DNA from: Vibrio sp. VB16
GTDB taxonomy: Bacteria; Pseudomonadota; Gammaproteobacteria; Enterobacterales; Vibrionaceae
NCBI RefSeq assembly: GCF_015594925.2
Contig: NZ_CP087590.1
Location: 1,550,001 to 1,614,000 of the forward strand
Length of the DNA stretch: 64,000 nt
Direction of reading: 5' to 3'
Part shown: positions 56,890 through 64,000 of the stretch, one piece after another
How the letters are laid out: every line of letters starts with the position of its first letter
Position numbering within the stretch: position 1 is the first letter of the stretch
Program-made: the position numbers and the translations under genes
Notes under the pieces: model-generated
Told to the model about the DNA's origin: nothing
The model's input: only the letters and a program-made list of their open reading frames with translations
The model's database searches: none

Positions 56890-56913
56890 TAATGTGCGAT
56901 CTGAAGCACATTA
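56890..56913. promoter_or_regulatory. Operator-like palindrome upstream of HAAAP transporter gene
   Basis: TAATGTGC (56890-56897) and GCACATTA (56906-56913) form a perfect 8-bp inverted repeat with an 8-base spacer, 35 bases downstream of the CRP-like site. The spacing and symmetry suit a dimeric regulator; no specific regulator is recognised. Confidence 0.4.
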
Positions 56914-57146
56914 GTGAGTCGCAGGGTTTTCTTGTTTGTTATTTTAAATCAATACAAAGAATTATAGTTATGTATTTATCGACTAGTGATAATAATTTTC
57001 TCCCTCGAGCCGTTTTGGTGGAAAATTTGAAATTTTTTTCTCTAAAAATAGGCGTATTCTTCCTTCCGTTATCTAAATAAGAGCAATAAAATCAAGTACA
57101 AAAGTTTATTGCTTACTAATAAAAATCGAACCTTTCGGAGTCTACA

Positions 57147-58475
57147 ATGACGGATATTATTAATACTGGATCGGATGCGTCAACCAGTAACAAAGAACCA
57201 CATGAAATCGCAGGAATGACCATTCAAGAATGGAAGAACGCAACTAAGTTTGACAGCGTTGATATTGGTTGGATTGTTATGAGCATTGGCATGGCAATAG
57301 GAGCGGGTATCGTATTTCTGCCAGTACAAGTAGGTGTTATGGGGTTATGGGTTTTCCTACTTTCTTCTGTTATCGGCTATCCAGCAATGTATCTTTTCCA
57401 AAAACTTTTCATTAATACATTGGCTGAGTCAAAAGAATGTACCGATTATCCAGGTGTTATAACAGGATACTTAGGTAAAAACTGGGGCATGTTGTTAGGT
57501 GCGCTATATTTTGTCATGTTAGTCATTTGGGTGTTGGTATACTCGCTAGCCGTTACCAACGACAGTTCCTCGTATCTACACTCGTTTGGTGTTACTGAAG
57601 GTCATTTAAACGACAATGTGTTCTACGGTTTAGCGTTGATCTGCGTGCTATCTTTTATTGGCTCTAAAGGTGAAAAATTACTATTTAAACTATCAGGAGT
57701 TATGGCTGTAACCGTTTTATCATTAGTGGCGGTCATGGGTGTGCTCTTAATGGCAAGATGGGACATGGCAAATGTACCAGATTTTGGTCATTGGGGTTCT
57801 ATGCTCAAAGATGCAATTATCACGTTACCATTCACTCTAACGTCAATTCTATTTATTCAATCTCTTAGCCCAATGGTAATCTCTTACCGCTCTCATGAAA
57901 AATCAATTGAAGTTGCGCGCTATAAAGCATCTAGAGCGATGAAAATTGCCTTCACAATTTTGTTCGTGGTTGTTTTCTTCTTTGCCGTTTCTTTTACGTT
58001 AGCAATCAGTCAAGAGCAAGCAGCGCAAGCGATGCACCAAAACATCTCTGCGTTGGCTATTATTGCTCAATATTTCCCAGGCAGTTGGGCAACAGTTGCA
58101 GGAATAATTATTAACATTTTCGCCGTAGTGACTTCGTTTTTTGGTGTGTTTTTAGCCTTTAAAGAAGCGTGTACTGGTTTAGCTATGAATATGTTATTGC
58201 GTAATCGTGATGAATCTAGCATCAACAAAGACTTAATCAGTAAATTAGTTGTCGTTTTCATTATTCTATTGGCATGGAGCGCAATCGCAATTAATGCGCC
58301 TATCCTATCATTTACATCAATCTGCAGCCCCGTGTTTGGCTTGGTTGGTTGTCTTATTCCTGCCTACTTGGTTTATAAAGTGCCGCACCTTGCAAAATAC
58401 AAAGGTTGGGCAACGAATCTTATCATTATCACTGGTATTTTATTGTGTGTTTCACCAATACTTGCATTTATTTAA
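57147..58475 (+). CDS. Amino acid permease of the HAAAP family, SdaC/TdcC-like
   Basis: Inner-membrane proton-coupled amino acid importer of 442 residues. A hydrophilic N-terminal segment of about 35 residues precedes eleven helices. Conserved features are MSIGMAIGAGIVFLPVQVG in the first helix and SILFIQSLSPMVISYRSHEKSIEVARYKASRAM near 240. The latter is typical of the serine/threonine branch (SdaC, TdcC, DlsT) rather than TyrP/Mtr. Ribosome binding site CGGAG six bases before the ATG. It is monocistronic, with a terminator before and after. A CRP-like site upstream would suit catabolic use of serine or threonine. Confidence 0.85.
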   Translation: MTDIINTGSDASTSNKEPHEIAGMTIQEWKNATKFDSVDIGWIVMSIGMAIGAGIVFLPVQVGVMGLWVFLLSSVIGYPAMYLFQKLFINTLAESKECTDYPGVITGYLGKNWGMLLGALYFVMLVIWVLVYSLAVTNDSSSYLHSFGVTEGHLNDNVFYGLALICVLSFIGSKGEKLLFKLSGVMAVTVLSLVAVMGVLLMARWDMANVPDFGHWGSMLKDAIITLPFTLTSILFIQSLSPMVISYRSHEKSIEVARYKASRAMKIAFTILFVVVFFFAVSFTLAISQEQAAQAMHQNISALAIIAQYFPGSWATVAGIIINIFAVVTSFFGVFLAFKEACTGLAMNMLLRNRDESSINKDLISKLVVVFIILLAWSAIAINAPILSFTSICSPVFGLVGCLIPAYLVYKVPHLAKYKGWATNLIIITGILLCVSPILAFI

Positions 58476-58503
58476 TTATATCAATTGGTTAATAGTAATG
58501 CCT

Positions 58504-58539
58504 AAGCCAGCGATATATTATCGCTGGCTTCTTAGTTTT
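58504..58539 (+). terminator. Terminator of the HAAAP transporter gene
   Basis: Perfect 12-bp stem AAGCCAGCGATA/TATCGCTGGCTT with a three-base loop, followed by CTTAGTTTT. Confidence 0.8.
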
Positions 58540-58688
58540 ATGATTAGCTGGTGGCTGAACAATCAATTGAATCCGGTAGAGATAAAACGGTTACTTTTCT
58601 TAATACCTTTAAGCAATTCTGAAGTGTAGGTATGGTAGTCAAGGGAAGAAAGTCGATGATGTCTTACTTGCGGACTATTTTAAGCTGT

Positions 58689-58728
58689 ATCGCCTCGTTA
58701 TCGCAGGTAGCTGTGATAACGAGGCGAT
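58689..58728. repeat. 14-bp perfect inverted repeat at the end of the pot operon
   Basis: ATCGCCTCGTTATC (58689-58702) pairs perfectly with GATAACGAGGCGAT (58715-58728) around a 12-base loop, just beyond the stop of the minus-strand potC-type gene. There is no T-tract. It is likely a terminator or 3'-end stabilising hairpin. Confidence 0.6.
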
Positions 58729-58744
58729 CGTTGGTCATAATGCG

Positions 58745-59611
58745 TCAGGACTTCGTTTGCTGAGCTTTATGTTGAAACCATGTATACAAACCAGCAAGTA
58801 CGGTAGATCCTAGCATCAATGCTACTGAAACCGCATTGACCACAGGGGTTGTACCTTCTCGTACTCGTTGAAACATCTCGACCGTTAATGGTGAATCGGA
58901 GCCAACTAGCATCAAAGTAGTATTAAAATTTTCGAAGGACATTAAAAAACCGACGATAGCAGTACTAACCAATGTTGGGCGTAAAAACGGTAAGGTAACC
59001 GCGTTAAATGCTCTCAATGGTGTCGCACCCAAATTGAGCGCCGCTTCTTCTAAGCTAGGATCAAATCGTCGATAACGAGCCAATATAACAAGCGTTGTGA
59101 TGGAAGTGATGAACGCAGCCTGACCTAATACAACCAAAATCAACCCGGGCCTGGCCCATTCCCATTCCCATGCCCAAACCTCATCGACCCAATTTGCCAT
59201 CGTACTGGATGTGACTAAAATAGAGACACCTAAAATGACACCGGGGATCACTAAGGGAACCAACATCAATACGGAAAGAAGTTCTTTGTAGCGGAATTGA
59301 AATCGAACCAGTAAGTGTGCATTGCTGAGCCCTAAAAGCGTTGACACTAGGGTTACCCCCAGCGCGACTTGAACACTTGTGAGTACACTAGACAACAAAT
59401 TTTCATCGTTAAAAAGACCTACATAGGGTGCACTATCACCCACATACCAAACGGTACTCGCGCCTTTCCAAGGCAGTGATGGGTAAGCGGCGTCGTGAAA
59501 GGAAAACACCACCACCACTACCAAGGGCAGCAGTAAAAAGACAAAGAATATTGCGATAAAGCACTGGTAAATTTTCTTTCTTGAAGTGTTAAATGGTACT
59601 GAAGGGATCAT
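58745..59611 (-). CDS. potC: Polyamine-type ABC transporter permease, PotC/PotI-like
   Basis: Inner-membrane permease of 288 residues with six helices and an EAA loop (SLEEAALNLGATPLRAFNAVTLPFLRP). I place the start at ATG 59611, which has AGGAG five bases upstream. A longer frame reaching 59731 would read antiparallel-to-function residues from within potB. The ribosome binding site overlaps the potB stop, so translation is coupled. Last gene of a four-gene minus-strand operon. Confidence 0.88.
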   Translation of the reverse strand: MIPSVPFNTSRKKIYQCFIAIFFVFLLLPLVVVVVFSFHDAAYPSLPWKGASTVWYVGDSAPYVGLFNDENLLSSVLTSVQVALGVTLVSTLLGLSNAHLLVRFQFRYKELLSVLMLVPLVIPGVILGVSILVTSSTMANWVDEVWAWEWEWARPGLILVVLGQAAFITSITTLVILARYRRFDPSLEEAALNLGATPLRAFNAVTLPFLRPTLVSTAIVGFLMSFENFNTTLMLVGSDSPLTVEMFQRVREGTTPVVNAVSVALMLGSTVLAGLYTWFQHKAQQTKS

Positions 59612-59619
59612 ATATTCTC

Positions 59620-60462
59620 CTAGCGTCCTACAGTGGACTGTAAAGACTGGCCACTGATCTTCAACCCGATCCACACCATTACCGATGACAACAATAGTAG
59701 CAGTAATCCCAATGCAGAACCTTGCTCCCAATTAAAGCGCGTAATGAACTGAGTGAAGATTTGCTCGGTGAACCATAAGCTATCTTTGCCCCCCATGAGG
59801 TTGGGTATTAGGTAGTTTCCTAGGCTGAGCATAAAGACAATAATGCATCCCGAAACAATGCCGGGAAGAGCATGAGGAATTACGATATCTTTTAAAGCAA
59901 CCCAACGACTGGCACCAAGGTCGAAAGCCGCTTCAATGTGGCTATCGTCTAGGCTGTCTAGCGCACTGACCAGAGGCACCACCATAAATAGCAACCCGTT
60001 GTAGACGAGCCCCATGATGATGGTGTAGTCATTGTATAAAAATTCGATGCGCTGTTCGGTAAACCCTACCCACATCAGGGCGTTACTCAACAGCCCTGAT
60101 TCACGAAGGATGATCATCCAGCCATAGGCACGAATCAGTTCGCTGAGCCAAAATGGCAGGATGCACACCATCAATAAGATGAGCTTATTGGCTCCGGTCG
60201 CCACTTTCGCAATGTAATAAGCCACTGGAAAGGCAAGCAGTAAAGTAAACACCGTTGCTAAAATTGACATCCAAGCGGTCCGAACAAAGGTATTCCAGTA
60301 AATGCTGTGCTGAAAAAAGTTGTTAAAGTGCTTAACTGTCCATCCATCGCCTCTATTGGAGAACGCCAATTCGACTAACTGAAGATGTGGAATCACTATC
60401 AGCATTAATAGCCATACGATAGCGGGTGTAAGGAACAAAGCGAGTGTCCATTTTTTGCTCAT
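59620..60462 (-). CDS. potB: Polyamine-type ABC transporter permease, PotB/PotH-like
   Basis: Inner-membrane permease of 280 residues with six helices and an EAA loop (HIEAAFDLGASRWVALKDIVIPHALPG near 180). The segment LVSALDSLDDSHIEAAFDLGA is typical of PotB/PotH. Its start overlaps the potA stop by four bases (ATGA). Works with PotC as the channel of the importer. Confidence 0.9.
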   Translation of the reverse strand: MSKKWTLALFLTPAIVWLLMLIVIPHLQLVELAFSNRGDGWTVKHFNNFFQHSIYWNTFVRTAWMSILATVFTLLLAFPVAYYIAKVATGANKLILLMVCILPFWLSELIRAYGWMIILRESGLLSNALMWVGFTEQRIEFLYNDYTIIMGLVYNGLLFMVVPLVSALDSLDDSHIEAAFDLGASRWVALKDIVIPHALPGIVSGCIIVFMLSLGNYLIPNLMGGKDSLWFTEQIFTQFITRFNWEQGSALGLLLLLLSSVMVWIGLKISGQSLQSTVGR

Positions 60463-61574
60463 TCGGAGATCCCTAATGCTATAGCCTGACTAGGGTCCCA
60501 CCTCAGTTCCACAGCGATGTCTTCAGATCGTTCTGTGCGCTGTTTTGACTGCAGGTCGTTTAGTTGATTTGGGGTAATAGACAACCGAAGATCACCGAGA
60601 TTAGTAGAAACAATCGCGCCACTGGCTGCACCATCAAACAATAACTCTTTGAGCTTGCCTAATATGGGTTCGCCATCGATGGGATTGTTGCTCATGGTGA
60701 GCGCTTCAGGTCGAAGATATATCTTAACGGTTTGGTTGGTTTTGAGCGCGGTTTGGCAGCAGGAGCGTGGTAATGTAAGCGCCACATCGTTCTGACTGAC
60801 AACGGACAAAGTGGATGACGTCATGTCTACAACTTTGGTGACAATGGTATTATTTTCGCCTACAAATTCTGCAACGAAGGGCGTAGATGGTCGCATGTAC
60901 AACTCGCTCGGCGTTCCAATTTGCTCGAAGCGACCTGCGTTCATAACCGCGATTCGATCCGACATCATCAAGGCTTCACTCTGATCGTGAGTGATGTAGA
61001 TAAATGTCGTGCCAAAGGCTTTTTGCAAGTGTTTGAGTTCAATTTTCATCTGCTCGCGAAGTTTTAGATCTAATGCGCCTAACGGCTCATCCAAAAGTAG
61101 AACTTTTGGCTCTAACACTAATGAACGTGCTAACGCTACTCGTTGTTTTTGTCCTCCGGACAATTGGTGAGTTCGCTTAGTTCCGCTGCCGTGAAGATCA
61201 ACTCGTTGAAGAATGTCTTGCACTTTGACTTTAATTTGGTCGCTATTTTCACCACGTTGTTTTAAACCAAACGCGACGTTATCAGCAACGCTCATGTTGG
61301 GGAATAATGCGAGATGTTGAAACACCATGTTAAGGGGTCGTTTGTTTGGCGGTGTGTCGGTCACATCGTGTGAATTGAGTACAATGCGGCCGTGGCTTGG
61401 AGACTCAAACCCCGCTAACATACGCAGTAGCGTTGTTTTACCGCATCCTGACGGACCAAGTATTGAGAAAAACTCACCGGCGTGAATGTTCAGTTCTAGG
61501 TTGTGCACAGCTGTGAATTGCTCAAACTGCTTTCCTAACTCATGGCATTGTAGAATGTAATCGGGCTGGGGCAT
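60459..61574 (-). CDS. potA: Polyamine-type ABC transporter ATPase, PotA-like
   Basis: ATPase of 371 residues. Walker A GPSGCGKTT (about 39-47), Q-loop MVFQHLALFPNM, signature LSGGQKQRVALA and Walker B VLLLDEPLGALDLK are intact. The C-terminal TOBE-type regulatory region (LRPEALTM) is of the PotA/PotG type. The start has only a weak ribosome binding site, with AAGGA 16 or more bases away. It therefore may depend on readthrough from potD, with the intercistronic hairpin at 61610-61635 in between. Confidence 0.9.
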   Translation of the reverse strand: MPQPDYILQCHELGKQFEQFTAVHNLELNIHAGEFFSILGPSGCGKTTLLRMLAGFESPSHGRIVLNSHDVTDTPPNKRPLNMVFQHLALFPNMSVADNVAFGLKQRGENSDQIKVKVQDILQRVDLHGSGTKRTHQLSGGQKQRVALARSLVLEPKVLLLDEPLGALDLKLREQMKIELKHLQKAFGTTFIYITHDQSEALMMSDRIAVMNAGRFEQIGTPSELYMRPSTPFVAEFVGENNTIVTKVVDMTSSTLSVVSQNDVALTLPRSCCQTALKTNQTVKIYLRPEALTMSNNPIDGEPILGKLKELLFDGAASGAIVSTNLGDLRLSITPNQLNDLQSKQRTERSEDIAVELRWDPSQAIALGISE

Positions 61575-61609
61575 AAATAAGTCGTCGATGTTCCTTGAAA
61601 AAACACATT

Positions 61610-61635
61610 CCCTGCTGAGACAATGCTCAGCAGGG
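61610..61635 (-). terminator. Intercistronic hairpin between potD and potA
   Basis: CCCTGCTGAG (61610-61619) and CTCAGCAGGG (61626-61635) form a perfect 10-bp stem with a six-base loop. On the minus strand it is followed, seven bases later, by TTTTTT. It is probably a partial terminator or mRNA-stabilising element that lets the binding protein be made in excess of the transporter. Confidence 0.65.
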
Positions 61636-61677
61636 GGAGGTAACTACCTAAACGAGTATGGCAGTAGTAATGCCAGA

Positions 61678-62745
61678 TTAATTTGAGGCTTTGATTCGAT
61701 CTAGGGTCATGCCTTCCATTTCTTCAAGTCCGGCGGGCACGGCTGGGTACCACTTAATGTTGTCAATGGCCGCTTGAGGAAAGCTCTTTTGGAATCGCGC
61801 TTTTGCGTCTTCATTTACAAACTCATCACTACCTTGAGATGCCGTAAAGTTACCCGCAGATTCTGTGATTTTAGCAGCAATTTCCGGACGCATTACAAAG
61901 TTGATCCACTGATAAGCAGCCGCTTCGTTTTTCGTTTTACGTGGCAGTGTAAAGGTATCAACCCAACCCAATGCACCTGATGACGGCGCAATGTACTCGA
62001 TGTCGGTATTTTCTTGGTTGAGTTTCCAACCGCCGGCATCCCACGCCATACTGGCCACAATCTCTTCGGTACGCAACAGGTTCATCAGTGCGTCAGAGCC
62101 ACTCCAGTAGGTTTTGACATTGCCTTTACATTCAACAAGTTTGGCTTCGACCTTATCCAATATTTTTTGATATTGTGCTTGATCGGCATAGGCCGCAAAC
62201 GGGTCTTCACCCATAGCAAAAGCGAAACCAATCAGAGTAGGACGCTTAAGACGGTAACTGACTTTTCCTTGGTAATCGGCATTACACAGGTCGGTGTAGT
62301 CAGAAATATCGGACGCTGTTTTTGTGTTGACTACAAGTCCGCTGGTGCCCCAAATATGGGGAACACCGTATACACTGTTGTCTACACTGGTGATTGCTTG
62401 AGTCGATTTCAGCATTGAAGGAATGAACTGCTTGGCATCGATTTTGGATAAGTCGATCGGTTTGTAGATATTAAATTCAGCTTGCGCACCTGCAATTCGG
62501 TCTTGAGATGGCTGAGCCAAATCGAAACCAGAACCACCAGTGGCACGGAGTTTGGAAATCATGTCTTCATTATTGGAGGTCGTAACCTTGACGTCTATAC
62601 CTGTCTCTTTTTCAAACATATCGATCACTTCATCGGGGGCATAACCTCCCCAAGTGAGTAGTCGTAGAGTGTCCGCTTGTGCCAAAGCAGGAATCATTGC
62701 GCTGGTCAATGCAACGGTAGCGAGTGTGCGTAGTTTAAATGTCAT
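61678..62745 (-). CDS. potD: Polyamine-type periplasmic binding protein, PotD/PotF-like
   Basis: Periplasmic solute-binding protein of 355 residues. The signal peptide ends at ALAQA (about 24). The mature N-terminus DTLRLLTWGGYAPDEVIDMFEKETG and the internal VPHIWGTSGLVVNTK are typical of spermidine/putrescine binders. The later motif MAWDAGGWKL fits the family pocket region. Ribosome binding site AGGGA seven bases upstream. It is the first gene of the operon, unlike E. coli potABCD where potD is last. Another cationic ligand in the same family is possible. Confidence 0.85.
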   Translation of the reverse strand: MTFKLRTLATVALTSAMIPALAQADTLRLLTWGGYAPDEVIDMFEKETGIDVKVTTSNNEDMISKLRATGGSGFDLAQPSQDRIAGAQAEFNIYKPIDLSKIDAKQFIPSMLKSTQAITSVDNSVYGVPHIWGTSGLVVNTKTASDISDYTDLCNADYQGKVSYRLKRPTLIGFAFAMGEDPFAAYADQAQYQKILDKVEAKLVECKGNVKTYWSGSDALMNLLRTEEIVASMAWDAGGWKLNQENTDIEYIAPSSGALGWVDTFTLPRKTKNEAAAYQWINFVMRPEIAAKITESAGNFTASQGSDEFVNEDAKARFQKSFPQAAIDNIKWYPAVPAGLEEMEGMTLDRIKASN

Positions 62746-63118
62746 AGTGTTTTCCCTAACTGAACTGCGTTGTTTTGATTGGATTTTCTTGTGTTTTTAA
62801 AACTCTGCCATCAATATGTGACTAAAATGTGAACAGAGTATTTCATAATTAAGACACTCGAACAAGGTGTTACTGTGGTCAGATAATGACGGGGGTATCA
62901 AATCGTGATAGGAAACTCAGTTCGGTTCCATTGTGGTATCTATAGTGCGCTTTATTTGTATCTGAGTGCTTCTTTTGTACCTATACTGGTATGTCCACGA
63001 TTAAAAGTTTTTACTCTAATTGTGAGCTAACTATTAAAAAGTTGGTTAATAATACTCCTAAATAGAGCGATAACGTTGCAAACTAGAGCTGTGTTAATAA
63101 AATGTTATCTGTGAGTCT
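62746..63118. other. Divergent control region between potD and DUF2804 genes
   Basis: 373 AT-rich bases carrying the promoters of two divergent genes. A CRP-like half site (TGTGACTAAAATGTGAA, near 62816) is imperfect on its right side. I see no hairpin terminator, RNA gene or convincing operator. Confidence 0.4.
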
Positions 63119-64000
63119 ATGTTTAATACTATGCCAGCTCCAAAATCGCTTATCAAACAAGATGGACAGCCGATATTTGGTCAATTTGACGGTGTCCCTT
63201 TAAGACTTGGAGTAGAGCACTTTCGCTACACCACAGAAATGGACAAGATATCGAGAAAGTGGGCGAAATACTTTCATTATAAACAGTTTCAGTTTACCAG
63301 TATTGTGACGGAAAATTATGTCATTGGTTTGGCCATCGCGGATATTCGCTATGCAACAACCGCCTTCTGTTATCTTTATGATATTGAGAAAAATAAGCTA
63401 TCAGAAGTAAGTTGGATTAAACCACTTGGTATCGCCTCTACGATGACAAACTCACCTAGTAATGGCATCTCAACACTTGATGGTGAGCCGATAAAGTTCG
63501 ATATTCATCAACAACAGTGGCGAGTGATAATTAACAGCAACGCTATTCATGCAAATCTATCTCTTATAACCCATTTAGAAAGCTTACCTTTGTCGATGTG
63601 TACACCGACGGGTTATTCTGGTTGGACTTACACTCAAAAACACAACGCACTATCTGTGGCTGGGCAGCTTAGTATCGATGGTGAAACGATCCGTTTGGAA
63701 CAGGCGCTCGCTAGCTACGATTTTTCGGCAGGTTACATGAGAAGAGAAACCAGTTGGCGCTGGGCGAGCATCAATACAACGTTGGACCAAGTTAAGTTGG
63801 GGCTTAATTTGGCCGCTGGTGTGAATGAAACGGGCGATTGTGAAAATGCGTTATGGATTGACGGCACTCGTCATTTTCTTGGGCCTGTTCACTTCGAATT
63901 CGATCGAAGCAATCAAGAGAAACCTTGGCGAATCTACTCGCGTGATGGACAAGTTAACTTAACGTTCACCGGGCTTAATAAGCGCAGTGAAAAGCTCAAC
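63119..64000 (+). CDS. DUF2804 family protein, cut by the right edge of the window
   Basis: An open frame of 294 codons runs from ATG 63119 to the last base without a stop, so the 3' part is outside the window. The sequence fits DUF2804: KQDGQPIFGQFDGVPLRLG at the start, KWAKYFHYKQFQFTSI near 45, GIASTMTNSP, and RRETSWRWASINT near 200 are family-like. No signal peptide is seen. Function is unknown; the family has a lipocalin-like beta-rich look. The ribosome binding site is weak, and a second in-frame ATG at 63131 is an alternative start. Divergent from the potD operon. Confidence 0.75.
   Translation, partial: MFNTMPAPKSLIKQDGQPIFGQFDGVPLRLGVEHFRYTTEMDKISRKWAKYFHYKQFQFTSIVTENYVIGLAIADIRYATTAFCYLYDIEKNKLSEVSWIKPLGIASTMTNSPSNGISTLDGEPIKFDIHQQQWRVIINSNAIHANLSLITHLESLPLSMCTPTGYSGWTYTQKHNALSVAGQLSIDGETIRLEQALASYDFSAGYMRRETSWRWASINTTLDQVKLGLNLAAGVNETGDCENALWIDGTRHFLGPVHFEFDRSNQEKPWRIYSRDGQVNLTFTGLNKRSEKLN

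Larger units (their letters stand above)
56641..57146. other. Long control region upstream of the HAAAP transporter gene
   Basis: 506 AT-rich bases. They hold the terminator at 56696-56727, a CRP-like site (56840-56855), the palindrome at 56890-56913 and a GGAG ribosome binding site at the end. A 62-codon open frame (56892-57080) has no ribosome binding site and looks non-coding. Confidence 0.5.

Noticed and set aside
56892..57080. 62-codon open frame in the HAAAP transporter leader
   Set aside because: Starts inside the palindrome, lacks a ribosome binding site and has no coding character; a leader peptide cannot be excluded but is not supported.
63108..63118. GTGAGTCT near the DUF2804 start as a third copy of the 37-bp module
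   Set aside because: Only eight bases match and the palindrome partner and promoter flanks are absent.

Overview
The window looks like chromosome of a marine gammaproteobacterium, most likely Vibrionaceae (Vibrio/Photobacterium type). The reasons are a complete secondary-lipid (pfa) polyunsaturated fatty acid synthase with Orf6 and PfaE beside it, several Vibrio-type families (DUF3187, DUF2804, HD-GYP and EAL proteins, multiple LysR regulators), moderate GC content and ordinary gammaproteobacterial ribosome binding sites and terminators. I see no rRNA, tRNA, CRISPR array, intact insertion sequence or prophage.

Layout. 1-6 kb: an EAL-domain cyclic-di-GMP phosphodiesterase (possibly cut at the left edge), converging on a minus-strand pair (patatin-like lipoprotein, then gltS). 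Next come a DUF3187 outer-membrane protein and a small His-rich secreted protein. The patatin and DUF3187 genes share a near-identical 37-bp promoter/operator module. 6-12 kb: a secreted alkylsulfatase with a divergent LysR regulator and an oddly structured leader, then a large HD-GYP sensor protein. 12.6-19.3 kb: a LysR gene and a three-gene RND efflux system. 19.5-40.6 kb: the PUFA island. It has orf6 (hotdog thioesterase), pfaE on the opposite strand, a dcuC-type carrier inserted in the middle, and the pfaA-pfaB-pfaC-pfaD operon with five tandem ACP domains in PfaA, ending in a strong terminator.

40.6-52.2 kb: a lone DUF6765 gene, then an eight-gene plus-strand operon. It encodes a CUT1-type ABC importer (binding protein, two permeases, ATPase), an argininosuccinate-lyase-superfamily enzyme, a very large cytosolic PIG-L deacetylase, a GntR/UTRA regulator and a BadF/NAGK-type sugar kinase. 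This gene set suggests uptake and cytosolic dismantling of a conjugated N-acetylated amino sugar. I do not recognise it as a described pathway, and it is the best candidate for an undescribed system here.

52.3-58.5 kb: azoR with a divergent LysR gene, a TyrP-type permease, a small alpha/beta hydrolase, a 5'-truncated ridA remnant and a second amino-acid permease of the HAAAP family with a CRP-like site far upstream. 58.7-62.7 kb: a minus-strand polyamine-type ABC operon (potD-potA-potB-potC order). 63.1 kb to the right edge: a DUF2804 gene that runs out of the window.

Together the region combines an anabolic island (PUFA synthesis: PfaE activates the ACPs, PfaABCD build the chain, Orf6 is the likely releasing thioesterase) with several nutrient uptake systems and cyclic-di-GMP signalling proteins. 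All functional calls are from reading the sequence; no database search was run.
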